Program-made: the position numbers and the translations under genes
DNA from: Harmothoe impar
Taxonomy: Eukaryota > Annelida > Polychaeta > Phyllodocida > Polynoidae
Assembly: GCA_947462335.1 (NCBI GenBank)
Contig: OX381704.1
Coordinates: 42,412,942 to 42,476,941 of the forward strand
Direction: 5' to 3'
DNA: 64,000 nt
The notes under the pieces: model-generated
Databases searched by the model: none
What the model saw: the letters and a program-made list of their open reading frames with translations, nothing else
Told to the model about the DNA's origin: nothing
Shown: positions 24,472 to 37,617 of the stretch, piece by piece
Position numbering within the stretch: position 1 is the stretch's first letter
Layout: each line of letters opens with the position of its first letter

Positions 24472-27372
24472 TGGTGAAATGGAGGTGCCCGAATAGAGGC
24501 TGCTCAAAAGAAAAGCTGATCACTGAATTTCGCGCACCTAATTTTCGGTAATACAATGTGTGTTTTTTTGAAAATTGATATTTTCTTTTTACTGCTTTAT
24601 TCTTTTGATCAACCAACATATTAGTTGCGATGGTCTTACTGAGAACTATATTAAATTTAGAAAATAATCTAAACCCCTCTTTAGGGTGGGACAAAAATTT
24701 AAAACTTACTGATAACTATTGTCGGAGGCAAGGTGTTTTTTTAAAATAAAATTTGTTCACTCTACTTTCCCATTTATAAAATTCATTCACAAACAAGATA
24801 ACTTTAATAGAAGGCAAAAGCAAATTCTCTATGGTGTGGCATTATGTAAAAGTATAGGTCTTTGGAACTTGAGAAAACTTAAAAGGCAGGTGGGCTCACA
24901 TTGTAGAAATTAGGTGGCACAAACTATCCAACGTTGATATTTAAACATAGCATAATATACAAGACATTATCCGCTGCTAATGTTCTACACGTCATTTGGC
25001 ATAAGAGTCATGCATAGCATTGGGTGTTTTAGTCGTATTCTATACAGTGCCCTTTAACTTTAACATTACTCTATACTACTAAGGTTTTCGTGGGAGGGGG
25101 GGGGGATACTCATTCATTTAGAACTTATCTGTTTCATAAATATTGGGAATAAAAATGATGTGATAATTGCATTTTTCTTTAGTATTTGGCAGAATATATC
25201 TAGTGTGCGGAAACTAGATAAAATAGTGCATGTATGGGCTTATATCAAATCCTGGCCGGCAAAAACATAAAGGTGAAAAGAACGTGAAGATACTAAATAG
25301 AAGTAAAATAGACAGCAGAGAACTTCAAACGCTGACGTCATAAAGAGTCTGGTTTGGCATCACGAGGTGACGACACCTGTCGAACATGGCGCTTACTGCT
25401 TTGATCTTTGCGTGTTGATCTGCAGACGATAAGACGATAAGAGGCAGCGAAATGTCGTCTGCTGTAGTAAATGTGTTCATCCTTTTCAGCTGCAACACCA
25501 CACTTACTGTCCGTCTATGCATGTACACATGGTATCTATGCATCTATTGTATTTCATTAACTGCAAAGAGCAAAGAATACTACCCCGGTAAGAGGGTTCA
25601 CTGGCAGATCTCCTTTTTTTTCCAGTAGTTCATTGAAGTCTGTATAACTAGAGTCTATAGGATCACGAAAACCCATTTACTTAACCATCGATTAATCTTG
25701 ATTAATTAATTAATTATTTCTTCTCAGTATCAAGGTAGGCCACTATCGGAAATACTGTCTACATGTGTTGGTTTAGTTAACGGGTTGACCGGTTCTATGT
25801 TGGCTTTATATGCTAACAGCCAATCGACAAGGGGCGTCTCGAGCCATATGCAGGACCAGATACCTGCAATATTTCTCGCCGAAAATAACTTTTTGATCAA
25901 CCAAAATGTATTGCATACTGATATACACATCTCTACGGTAAAGCATAGGGACGTCCGTATGCCATGCCATCATGTGGATGACATGTATGTATGCCATAGC
26001 CTGTGACCTCATATCGGCCTACTGTGTTTTCATTGTCCAACCCCAAATAAGTATACACGTACAACCAACTATTGTATCAGACAATACGTACAGGTACAAG
26101 CGTCCACATATATTTTCAATTATCAGATATAATTACAACCATGTGCATCATCCAATGCAACTGGCAATTATTGATCTGTATCCACTTCTCTAGTATAAGA
26201 TGCCCCCAGTGATATCCTGCTATACGTGCAGTGTTGGCCCAGGCACTGACCATACCCCGCTTGTAGACGAATCAGCCGACATGAGGCCGTTTGCACAATA
26301 ACAGTAATAAGGATGGGGAGTCAGGGTAGCCTTCTGCTGCTGGCTCCTCCTACTGGCCACCACTACAACTAAAACTACAGTGCAGCCATGCTATTAGCTG
26401 AGCTCCAGAAACTACACGACCGCAGCGGCAGGACCTCGCACAAGGTACGACCACTAGTAGCAGCATAAGGACAAGCCCACTCCCGGTCCCTGCACTTGGC
26501 TTAATTTTGACACCATCCACGTTGTGGAAACGCCGAATAGGGACTCTGAACTGACCTAGAAACTCGAAAAAGGGGGTGTGAAATATCAGCGAAGATTAGA
26601 AAAAGGGAGGTACATTTCACTGCAATATTGTCGAAATTGACGGAGGGTTAAAAAGTGTCTATGTTTTCCTGAATGATGGGTCATTTAGACACACAAACGT
26701 CAGCTTTTTTTTTGGAAAAAAGGGGTACTTTTATAGAATTGTCAGCGTTTATCTGAAAATAAGGGTAAATTAACCGTGGAAAATGCGTTTGGTGCAGCAA
26801 TATCTGTTATACACATAGGTATATGTAGCAAAATTAAAATTTCGTACAACATGAGCCTGGATTCTTCTGCTCTTTTCATCAAGAGAACGTCAGCTTTGGG
26901 TGGCCTAGAAATGTCTCACAGATCGTGCACCCCCCGGAGAATTAACCGTGCAATGACGACCATAGCCTGAGGCAATGCAGTGGCCTTGTATAGAGAGCCC
27001 TAACCCTGGGGGCGTTCTTCACGTCCACGCATAGCTAATAGACTTTGGTAATCGTATATTATACTGACTCTTGGTATCCCACTTCATCCCTGTGTACAGT
27101 GTTTACATAACTAGTTCCTCTAAATAAGTTTACATGAGCTTACAACAAGGCCGCGGGCAGCTCCCCTTTTGCTCACTGCACTATGGTTTGTTAATAGACT
27201 GCCACGAAACACTTTTAGCTCCCCTTGACTTTAAAAGCTTAGTATATGTGATGTGCTACTATGAATGCAGAAACATCTCAAATATGCATGGCCCCACGCA
27301 AACTGGTAGAGAAAACAAATTAATCATGTACATCCCATGTATATCTATGAGGCTATAGTCTGACATAGACCT

Positions 27373-27508
27373 CCCAGGTAACAAAAAACGTCATACAACA
27401 TTTTATAATGTTATATAAGGTTTCTCTAAGGCTCCTTACTATGGCATAACGTTATATAAAGTTTTAAACGTTATTTTGACGTAAAATAACGTTTTTCTGT
27501 TAGCTGGG
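27373..27508. mobile_element. CCCAG/CTGGG MITE, copy A
   Basis: This 136-bp copy is nearly identical to 36402-36539. Shared core blocks include AAGGCTCCTTACTATGGCAT and GTTATTTTGACGTAAAATAA. The ends are inverted: CCCAG...ACAAAAAACG against CGTTTTTCTGT...CTGGG. Confidence 0.8.
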
Positions 27509-28023
27509 CTACCTACAAGATGCGGTCATCTTGTCTTGTGTGTGAGGGAAAAACCTATGTGTTGCATGCAATGTGTGAATCAATGCAATGTGGGCCGAAT
27601 GTTTGAAATCTATTTTCTCCCCCTTTTTATGAAAGAAAAATCCACACGACTGGCGATCGATGATCGACCAGGGAGCAAACTTTCAAATGCAGCGCTTGGA
27701 TGTAGAGGATTGCGTGTACTTTACCTCGCTTCCTCATGGGTTGCGATATAATTAAAGTCCAGTCGATAGGGGAGCATTGTGTCGAAGGAATACACATGTA
27801 TATATTACCACTGTCGGTGACACTTTAACCTTGGTGGGATTATCGATACAGCTAACCGGTAAAAGGTGTGGGTTGTCACCGTTTCGATTTCCGGTAAAAG
27901 GAATGCAGACTGAAAATAAACATGACGCATTCGCCAGGTATACATGCCGGTTTACACAACTCTGTAAAAACGCCAATGTTGTTTTAAAGATCTGCTTTTC
28001 TTTTCGTATAGATTGCCTGTGTT

Positions 28024-28246
28024 GTGCCTCTACATGGGTCCTCACAATTTTGACCGTGTCGCCGTGTCGCCTTTTAGCAAAAGGGCCGTGAAATCGTGTC
28101 GATTTTTAGGTATATAAGAACTTAGAGAAGAATGTCTATGGGTCGATTTTTGTCCCTGATTTTCCTGTGTCCGTCGATTTTTAAATTGGCCTAAAAGGGC
28201 CGTGTCGCTGTGTCGCCCGTGTCGATTTTTACCCATGTAGAGGCAC
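28024..28246. mobile_element. MITE with 16-bp TIRs and 6-bp target duplication
   Basis: GTGCCTCTACATGGGT (28024-28039) and its exact inverse (28231-28246) are flanked by TGTGTT on both sides (28018-28023, 28247-28252). The interior is rich in GTGTCG motifs. Confidence 0.82.
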
Positions 28247-29032
28247 TGTGTTCCCAGTGGTTCCCAGCTGCGTCCGCTGGCAGAAACATCCAACACCCGA
28301 GCGGATTCGCCGGCGGATTCGGTACCAGGGGTCTAGAACAAAAACTAAAATAGCTCTCTCCCACCTGGGATCCTCATGTTCAAGTTACTGTTCAACTCAA
28401 CTAGCCTTGGACACCACGTGAAGAATTAGTCGGCCGACATTTTAAAATGGGCTAATGATAATTGGGGTGGGGTGGGGGATGGGGGCCTAAGGTCTGATTC
28501 CGAGTTCAAAATGGTACAGTGCGGGTGGGCAGGGGGGGGGGGCTATCGCCCACTCTAACGTTCGCATGATTAGATACCACATTTAGGTATTATAGCTGTA
28601 TCACATTAAATGCCATCGTTATGGCCCAAATGTCACGTTGATATTTACAATTATATACATTATGATATCCGGATGTCTAATGTCGCATCAATTCATAAAA
28701 CCTCATCAAAATGGCAATCTTTCATTGGTTTATCAGTGAAATAAAGCGCAAGGGTCTCCCATTACATGTGCTTCAAACTAGTTTATCCGCTGGAATCTGA
28801 CGTCACTGGTGGAGCCGTCACTATCAAAAGTAGGACATAAAATACTGGACTGAGGGGTGTTATGAAGGTAGGCTAATACTACTGCATGTGATAATAGTTG
28901 AGCCGTTGTATTTCACTGAAAACGAGACTAATGTCGCAGCTTATCAGATTTACTACTACATGAAGTACTACTCAGAGCAGGGCCTACACTGAGGAAACTC
29001 AAAGCGTACCCACGGCTTTGTAAAAGGACTGA

Positions 29033-29198
29033 GGCATAATAAAAGAAAAAAAAGGTTGCTTTTAAGTACATGGCCAAAAAGAAAGTAGGGTCGGTGGGTC
29101 TATTTTTCATTTCTTAAAACTATTTTTAAAATATTATGAGACGAAATTTCTCCATTTTTCTTACAATTTCAGTAAAAAAAAAGGATTCTTTTTTGGCC
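29033..29198. mobile_element. MITE with A-rich termini, copy B
   Basis: The A-rich left end (GGCATAATAAAAG) and TTTTTTGGCC right end, with a GGGTCGGTGGGTC interior, match the element at 18409-18662 in layout and sequence. Confidence 0.5.
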
Positions 29199-31697
29199 TA
29201 AGTTAGACCTGCCTCATACTACATTTTGCAGACCAATAGCTACCTTCATAAAAGCAGCAGGCAATGCAACATGTATACATGTACAAGTAATCAGTGACAT
29301 ACAATTTCAACAGTATTGAGCCTTTTGGTTATTTCTCTGACCCACAAATATGGTGACGATCAAAATGTTAAGGTATCTAGAATCATTGTATAGTTAAACA
29401 TTACATTTAATTCAGGTAAGTTCAACTGTGAGATGTTTCTCATTGACATCCTTTAACCACACAATTTAGACAACGTGCACCTTTGTATAAAGAAGCAAAA
29501 ATATATAGTGTATAGAAAATGTCTGACGTCTTAATATTGGTTCTGGCTTCTTGTTCCCACTGGTACCAAACTAGCGTTGCTTGATCCATCCTGAGGAATC
29601 CCCTGCAACTATTATCACAGTCAACATCTTTCTCATTTGAGTCTTCATGAAGAGTAAAACTAACAATGACTCTAATGTGGTCAGTCAACTTCCCTTGACT
29701 CTGTACTAAAAGGAGAGTCAAGTTGTATAAAAGCTAAGGGATATGACAGAGTAACTGTGACCCTTCTACAAGAGCCTTTTTATGTGTGTACTCATAGGAA
29801 GTATTTAAAAAATCAAACACACTTTTCTTTGGCTCTAGTAATTTATGTCGATCTAAGCTTGAGCATTCTAGTGGCAGGCATGATACAGTTCATTGGAGCA
29901 AACTGACACCGCTTTCCATTCCTCCTGACATCCATTAGTATGCCCATAAACTATACTTAGCCTATCTATATTCAGATCTTAGGTCAACATCAATGTTATC
30001 CGATTTGAACATCAGCCATTAACCCTAGCATTATATACATAAACCAAATAAACTAAATAATTTTGTAGCGTTCTCCGTGTATATTAGTAGGATGCCGTCA
30101 CGCATGTTACAAATATGTATGAATACCTAGTTGTAGCAGAATCAGTAGCCGATGTAACGTGACCTTTTTATGTCAAATCAATGTCCCTCAGCTGAAATGG
30201 CCGGCAGTGTAAGTTGTAAATTACGGGTCTGTCATGGCTGACTCTATCATGGACGACTAAACAAATACAGTATGGAGGCCCAACCATAGGTCGATATCAG
30301 CAGGAGAACACCAATTGAACTCTGGGTTTATGAGATCAGAGAGACGCCATAAAACCAGTAATAGTAGTAGTAAAGTCCACTGGCCTAGTGTAAATAGTGT
30401 ATTCAGCCTCTGTAGCAGAAACTCTGTGATGGTGCCTTGAGACAGGGACATAAAGGGGCGGCTGAATGGAAAGCCGCTCCTATAGCCAGTGAATTGCTGG
30501 AGAAAGTACATTCTGTGTTTTTCTCTAAAGCAGTATAGCTTAATGTGTGTCAGGAGAGGTATCTGTGTGGCTAAATGTGGGTGTTGATTGATGCAGATAC
30601 TAGCTACATAGTTACAGCTGTAACTCTCAGATGAGACCCGGCCGGTCCCACAATGCTAGTGTCCGTGGCTAATGCCGGCTATAGCCTACTAGGGATAGCA
30701 AACGTTGTTAGATCTTGCTAATGGCCACATCATCATTGAGACACCTGGGGGGCTCTTTGCATGATGAGGGTGAACAAAAGTCCACATAAAAAGGGTCCAG
30801 TTTCACCAGGATCTCCAAGTATTTACCAACATTTCTTAGGTCCCATGTATTTTATATCCTTCATAGCCTCTCCAAAATAAGGAGGTGAAGAAGGATAACG
30901 TTTTGAGGAAGAAATAACGAGGGTACGGTAAGGGTTATCATTGGGGTCCGGCCGCACACACGTGTCATTCAAGGGTAATTATGAGACGATGCTGAAATCT
31001 GCACATAGCTCATTCAATCCGTAGACAGACTGGCGCCAGACGGTCAGCTAGGTACCTTGTATTAACGGAGGTCTTATCGTGAGTAGTGTATATTGTCGGA
31101 ACCAGTTGCTTCCCTTTATTTAGAGAATGGAAAACGATGGCCTTCATGTCGGCTTTCACTATCAGACAGCCAATTAGAGTGCATAATATTAAATGTAACA
31201 GTGTACATTCCACTGTACACTGAAAGTTGTCTGGATAAAGCAGTGATAACTAAAAAGAAAACTGGCAGAGAACGTTAACGAACTGACCAAATGATCACAA
31301 ACCGACTGAAAGTACAAGTTTAATACTAAACGTTTCATAACGAATTTATAAGTGGTTATATATATTCTCTAAATAACGCACGATGGTCGCGAGCCATCAC
31401 AAGGGCTTATACACTTCCATATACTACATCAACATTTCCATATGCTACTTACAAATTGCCATAGGCTATACTACTTGCACGTTTCCATATACATTTCAAT
31501 ATACTACTTACACATTTCTATATCCTACTTGCTCGTTTTCACATGGAATGGGATGAGGGGTACTAGTAGTCATTTTTTAGGTTTATCACATTTGTTATCT
31601 CTGTACGTTGCATATCTGTTCATGTATCATGCTCTCTTTCTATTTTAGTGTGTGGATTCAGTGTTGAGCCCACCGCTTTATCTAGCTAGACGTTATA

Positions 31698-32901
31698 GGG
31701 TAGGTTCACCCTAAGTCAAACTCATACCTTGAGTCAACCACTTTTGACATGAAATTGCAAATTCAGTATGCATCTGGTGACAATAAACTCCCACTGATTT
31801 AAGAATTGAAATGTTTTCCAAATATATACTGCACATTGCATCTGCATTATCACTCTTTTTCATATAGTAAAATCAGTCAGAAGTACCCCTGTTTGACCTG
31901 TTTTGACAAACAGAGAATGCAAATCTCCCCACTGTTCATACTCTTTGGTAGTTGATTCCAAGTATTTGTCCCTTTCATACACAGTGTGGATCAGTTTTGT
32001 AAGCTGGATATGTATCTAAATTATACAAATCATGTCTTTATTGAGCTTATTAATCTCCTAAATTATATTTAGGACTGGTTTTGTAAGGTATACCCATTTC
32101 ACCCTATGTCAGCCATGAATTCACCCTAAGTCAGCCACGTCATACCCTAAGTCAACCATGGGGTTTTCTTCTCTGGAATCCCCCCCGGGAATTCTCTCAC
32201 CCTGAATTTCTGTCTAAGAACTCTCCCCCTACCCTTGTGTATATGTCCTCTTGCCAGAATGCCCTCTTCTACTACAGGGTTAACGATAGCAGGCCTACGT
32301 GTGTAGAGTGTAGAGGGCAAGGGTGAAACGCAAAAAGAGGGGGGAAAAGGGGGTGAGGGGGCAGAGCCCCTGATATATTCAATAGAACTCCATACTGCAT
32401 GTCTATAATGTTATATTTAGTCCTCATTGCTCATACAAGTATTATTTACTTGTATTGATAGCTCATAATGCAGTTGTATTCACCTGAGATACAGTACTGA
32501 CTTTGTCTTGATTATTCCATATTCAATAAATAGTTTTCTTCTCTATTGTTAGTTGTAACATATTGATATATGATGCATGTATTTATCCATTGATGAAAAT
32601 CAGAAAATTATTGGTTTAATCCACATATTTCTGGTGGTTGTAATATGGCTGACTCAAGGTGCATTTTGGCTGACTTAGGGTGAAAAGGGGCAATTCTGAA
32701 TACTCTGCTAAATCATGGAATTAAAGACTGTAAACTGATATATGGCATTGTAAGCCATCATGGATGTTACTCTCCAGAGCAATACCTAAAGTTTGGTTCA
32801 ATTCTGAAGGATATGCACAAAGAGCTCTAGGAGCAATTAGACCTGAAAGGTAGCTCATGAAAAAACATGGATCAGACCGGTTGAAAGTGGTGAACCTACC
32901 C
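31698..32901. mobile_element. 1.2-kb TA-target element, relative of 15233-16434
   Basis: Ends GGGTAGGTTCACC and GGTGAACCTACCC are exact inverses flanked by TA (31696-31697, 32902-32903). The subterminal ATACCTTGAGTC matches the other element's ATACCTTGAGTCGGAC-type motif (there GATACCTTGAGTC). Its 1204 bp compare with 1202 bp. No transposase is visible. Confidence 0.8.
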
Positions 32902-33366
32902 TAGTACAATGTACATGCATGCCTATAGCTTACTAACGTGTCTGTAAGCTTATACGTTACGGTTCATGCACAATTGTTGCGGATACGAGGGAAAAACTTA
33001 ACTTCCTTGCTCACTGTATACATGATACTTGTCTTACATGAATACTGTCTTACAGGGGGGACAAAAGAGCCACTGGAGTCATTGTATATAATAGCTATGT
33101 TTTGACAGCAGTGTTACCAAGTGATTCAAATCAATAATGCAGTTGGTAACTATGGGTACGACTGCACCTGACGAGATTAGCAGCAATCGTAATGAAAGCC
33201 TGTCGTCATGCAAGACTTGTGTTGGCTGCTATCAGTCCACGTGAGAACCAATCGGCACATTGGCAGCCCTTAGCCTGCTAAGACCATGTCCAATGACGCG
33301 TGACGTGTGTACACACAGGCCCGGTAATCTGCGAGCATGGCATTGACAGAATACCATGAGTTATAT

Positions 33367-33625
33367 TAACCCTTTAAGGACGGCAAGTTGCCTTAATATA
33401 AAATAATATGTGTTGTCATGGAGCACTAATACAGCGCTGGTGAGTAACTCGCCAGCGATGATACATTGATGCATCATGCCGACCTTTCTGGAGAGTCTCA
33501 ATACCATAGGGTCGGCATGATATAAAGATGCAGTTTTGGCGAATGGACTCGCCAAAGCTGCATTTATGCAGCATGACGACTAAGAGCATAACACACTTAG
33601 GCACTGTGTGGTCCTTAAAGGGTTA
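33367..33625. mobile_element. MITE with TAACCCTTTAAGGAC ends
   Basis: Perfect 15-bp terminal inverted repeats bound 259 bp. The interior has palindromic modules (GTGAGTAACTCGCCAG, ATGGACTCGCCAAAG) and GCATCATG-CGAC motifs. A diverged relative is at 6643-6860. Confidence 0.75.
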
Positions 33626-35874
33626 TCTCGCCGAGCGTGTCCATTAGAGACCGTCCAACAATGCGGCCCGCCTTCGTGGTTGAGTGAGTCTCGAAGCTGA
33701 CTGTTCTCCCTATGCAACTTGGATACGCATGATGATGATTTTAATGGCAAAGTTACACTTCATAAATTATAGTATCTGCTTTGCATAATCATGAATGCCT
33801 TTACTTTCTAGTTCAGATAATGAAACTTCAAATATACATAGGCCTATAATGGCTATATGTGAGAACGGTTAGCTCTCGATCACTCTAGCTACGGTTTAAT
33901 ATTTTGAACTAGAGCAATCCACGTAGCCAATAAAAATGTATAGGGTTTGTTATCAAGCGCTATCGTTAAGTTACACATATTGGTAGAGGCTACAAACAAA
34001 ATAAAATTATAATTCTACCACAGTTTATGTCTACGAAACCCAAAACCATACAATCATGTAGCATATCCAATGCCATCGTCACGCATCGCCTCTGATTATC
34101 TGACACTGTAGTTAAGCTTTCCATAACTTCTGATATAATCATACTAGATTGATGGAATTCAAGATAACTGTCCCGGTATGTCTAACATTTAGCATTCCAA
34201 GAAGAATTGTATTCTGGTGCTATGTGAAGTGCGTCATGACTTATAAACGTTATATGCATTACATCCCGATTAATGATTGATGTCAAAGATGTGGGCCTCT
34301 ATGTGATTCTGGGAAAATGCATTATGTGATATTGATATTTGAAGTCACAGTCCATTTAGTATGTCACCCATAAGAGGTAATGTCTTTGATGGCTATAACT
34401 CCCATACAGTTAGCTCCAGGATAATAGTGAGCTAGTGCATTATGAATGCTATTTGTGTTTGGCGAATCGAAGTTTTACTTGAGTTCTGATGACAGTCAAA
34501 CGTTTTGTTACTGTATTGTTATTCCCCATCCCAGGCTTATACATACATTTCAGACTTTTAGTATTAATAACGTTCTAGATACTCTCAACTCCCTATCCCG
34601 GTGCATACCTAATAAGGCATGTGTTTGTGTGATGGATAGTTTGTGCCACCTAATTTCTACCCTGTGAGCCCACCAGGCACCTGTTTGTCCAACTCTGAGT
34701 AATATCCGCCGTGTTGCAAGCACTCCTACCCCCGGGCTACAACACAGAAATGAGCTCGCCATCTACATATTGACAACGGACGCCTGCCCCTCCAGCATCC
34801 CCTGTACTTAATGTACACGGGGCCAGACTAGAGTTGTTATACAAAAGGATCATTTCCCGTATTCTCTTATTGACAAGGTAGTGGCGTTTTTCGCCTTGTT
34901 TTACATTTTAGATGTTTGTTGAGTGACGTTGGAGTGCCGTCGAGGACCCTCCGTACAGTCCTGTTTATATCCCGTTATAGTGAGAATGGGGAACACTTGG
35001 GCCACCTAGTGGCATACTACTGAACCTTAACTCCTTCACATTATCTTATTCCCAGGATGCTTTCAATAAATTTTACTACCAATACTAATAGCATAATGAA
35101 TTACGCATATTCCTTTATTTCTTTACAAATGGTGTATATGGATGTACGGAGAACATGCCCAAAGGGCATTACCTGAGTGAGGTGGGAAGGCTCTTACTTA
35201 GTGGAGGGAGTAAATAGTTTCCTTCTGGCCGACAATAGGCACATCCTTGTGTGATGGACGTCACATCGTGTTTGCAGTTGAAAATCGTTATTTCAAAATC
35301 CTGAGAACGCTAGAATTACGGTAGCCTACTTTACTACTTACTGTTACATCTACAACATATTATTGGTACAAGCGTCTGAATATGGCCATCTCACGGATGC
35401 GTGATCATGTCTTTTGATATACAACTGCCAAGTTTGTATATACATATACAGTGTATTGGAATTTTATCCTGAGTTTTAGCGAGTTAAAGGTATTTCTTGT
35501 AAGATAAAATATATACGATCATTTTGAACAATAGGGTTTAACGGTGTGTTTTAGCTGACACAAAATAAATACCAAGATAATATGAGTGATTCTCAGGAAC
35601 GATAATATGAGTACTTAGTCCTTGAGAAGTCCTTGTTTATGGGGCAAACAAAGTCGCGAGCAGAGCTGAGACTTTGAGGGTTGACTTAGATGGGATGTAC
35701 GATTTTAGTCCATGTGCCAAGTTTTGCCACATGCTCCCTGTCACAATCTGTTGTCACTGCTGCCTAAGCACCCCTTTTTCTAAGGGAAAGGGACCTTAGG
35801 TCTTTCGCATATGGACACCCCAACTAGGTGAGCGCTTCCTTGACTTGGATCAATAGGGCCCCAGATGGGTAAAT

Positions 35875-36005
35875 TCGACAAGGGGACAAAGACTCTTCTT
35901 AGGATCGACAAGGGGACAAATCAACATCTTAGGATCGACAAGGGACATGGAAGTTGAGTGACAAGGGCAAATGCCATTCCTTAGCTGCGACAAGGGACAC
36001 AGTGC
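35875..36005 (+). repeat. Short tandem repeat (CGACAAGGGGACA type)
   Basis: Four to five irregular units of CGACAAGGGGACA with intervening CTTAGGAT segments, about 36 bp apart. Confidence 0.55.
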
Positions 36006-36401
36006 TTTTGAAATAGCTTAGTGACAGGATTCTTTCCCTGACTCAGAATGTAGCATTTGATAATGATATCAATTTTATTATTTTCCTGTGGAATACATTA
36101 TGTGCCAGAATGTAGCAAAACGCACCATTTCAAGTCTTGAATTTTAAAATTTTCTAGTAATCGACAAATGTTTTTTGGTAGTGACAAGTGATCAGTTGTG
36201 CAACCGTTATGTGCAGTAACTAACGTTAACTGCAGTTCTGCAGATAACGGCAGTCATGCAAACGTTATCTGCATCAAATCAACGTTATCTGCATTAACCA
36301 TACTACCGTTATCTGCAGTAACTAACGTTATCTTCAGTACCTAGAGTATGGCACATCCAACCGTTATCTGCATCAATTAAGGTTATCTGTAGTAGCTGTT
36401 A

Positions 36402-36539
36402 CCCAGTGAACAAAAATCGTTATACAACATTTTATTACGTTATATAACGTTTCTCTAAGGCTCCTTACTATGGCATAACGTTATATAAAGTTTTAAGACG
36501 TTATTTTGACGTAAAATAACGTTTTTTTTGTTTGCTGGG
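36402..36539. mobile_element. CCCAG/CTGGG MITE, copy B
   Basis: This 138-bp near-copy of 27373-27508 is flanked by TA on both sides. It is nested inside the foldback element. Confidence 0.8.
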
Positions 36540-36562
36540 TATACCTATTTCAATGGTTGTTC

Positions 36563-36662
36563 TAGTCGCCAGGACTATGTCCCTAGTCCCCATGACTATG
36601 TCCCTAGTCCTCAGGATTACGTCTCTAGTCCTTGGGACTACGTCTCTAGTTCCAAGGACTAC
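36563..36662 (+). repeat. Tandem repeat, about 25 bp
   Basis: Four diverged units of the form GACTATGTCCCTAGTCC. Part of the foldback interior. Confidence 0.6.
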
Positions 36663-36879
36663 ACTGTGAAAATTATGTTAAAAAATAAACACCAAATAAT
36701 CTGAACATGTTTATATCCTAAACAGTCATATATTATCTGAAACATGTTTAAATATAGCAGTTTAGACTTTAAACACATTCAATCTAAATGTCTAAACATG
36801 TTTACTCATTAAACACACCTGTTAAGAGTAAACTTCAGACATTTTGTGATACTACTGTAATAATATCGATTTTCACATT

Positions 36880-37025
36880 AAGACCGATTTTGACTGCAAA
36901 ACTGATTTTGACTCCAAAACAGATTTTGACTGTAAAACCGATTTTGACTCCACTATCGTTTTTGACTCCTTAATCTGATTTTGACTCCCCTGAACCGATT
37001 TTGACTCGAAGGTGGATATTGACTC
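36880..37025 (+). repeat. Tandem repeat GATTTTGACT
   Basis: Seven or eight units of about 18 bp, each containing GATTTTGACT and varied linkers. It lies within the interior of the foldback element and gives rise to spurious ORFs. Confidence 0.65.
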
Positions 37026-37617
37026 AATAGCGTTTTTGTAAGATTTTTCACATTTTCTCGCAAAATTGGCCATTTTCGGGAAAATTCACTAATGCTTCCG
37101 TTGATGCAGATAACGGCTTTTCACAACACATAAGTTGATGCAGATCACGTTATTTTGATGCATATAACGTTTGCATGACCTACCGTTATCTGTAGTACTG
37201 CAGATAACGTTGGTAACTGCAGATAACGGTTGTACAGCTTCCCCACCGTGCGCCTTTTTCCACATGATACATGATAATTGCAGTTTACGCCTCCTATCCA
37301 GCGTTTCCACCTAAACTCTTTGTGGAGATTAATTATACTTCTGTCTCTAACTGCCAGTCTGAGACAAATTCTCAATGCACGGTTTTGCAGCCGTTACAAT
37401 TTTGTTAGCTCGGCAGAGTGTGCCCCTCCAGTATAGAAGGAGCAGTAGCTAACAGAAGGTGACATCATCACCTTATAGACCGTCACTAGACTTAAAGTAA
37501 AGATGGGATCACCCTCTCCAGATAGCCTTATCTCTGAGCCAAAGTACATGCACATGCTTTTAGCTGTGTTCATTGTGATGAAATTTTGTAGGCACAAAGC
37601 AGAAGTGAGACGCTTAC

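Larger units (their letters stand above)
36198..37235. mobile_element. Foldback element built of AACGTTATCTGCA subrepeats
   Basis: The left arm (36198 to about 36395) and right arm (about 37090-37235) are inverted relative to each other. Each consists of several AACGTTATCTGCA-type units. Matching order includes GCAACCGTTAT against ATAACGGTTGTAC and GTCATGCAAACGTTAT against its inverse. Between them lie a nested MITE (36402-36539) and two short tandem arrays. It is non-coding. Confidence 0.75.
18213..37617. other. HHAT intron 5, repeat-rich
   Basis: This is a 19.4-kb intron. It contains the listed foldback and MITE elements, a 1.2-kb TA element and the 1-kb AACGTTATCTGCA foldback. I found no nested gene. 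Outside these elements I see only unassigned A/T-rich sequence with short homopolymer runs (23308-23321, 25098-25106). Confidence 0.65.

Noticed and set aside
26389..26448. Short exon-like stretch starting ATGCTATTAGCTGAG and ending AAG|GTACGA
   Set aside because: Only about 19 codons with no recognisable partner exon or homology. A chance open frame is as likely.
30257..30511. Minus-strand ORF with Leu-rich stretch resembling a membrane protein
   Set aside because: The hydrophobic run comes from a TAG/TAC microsatellite-like tract. No homology or splice context with HHAT was found.
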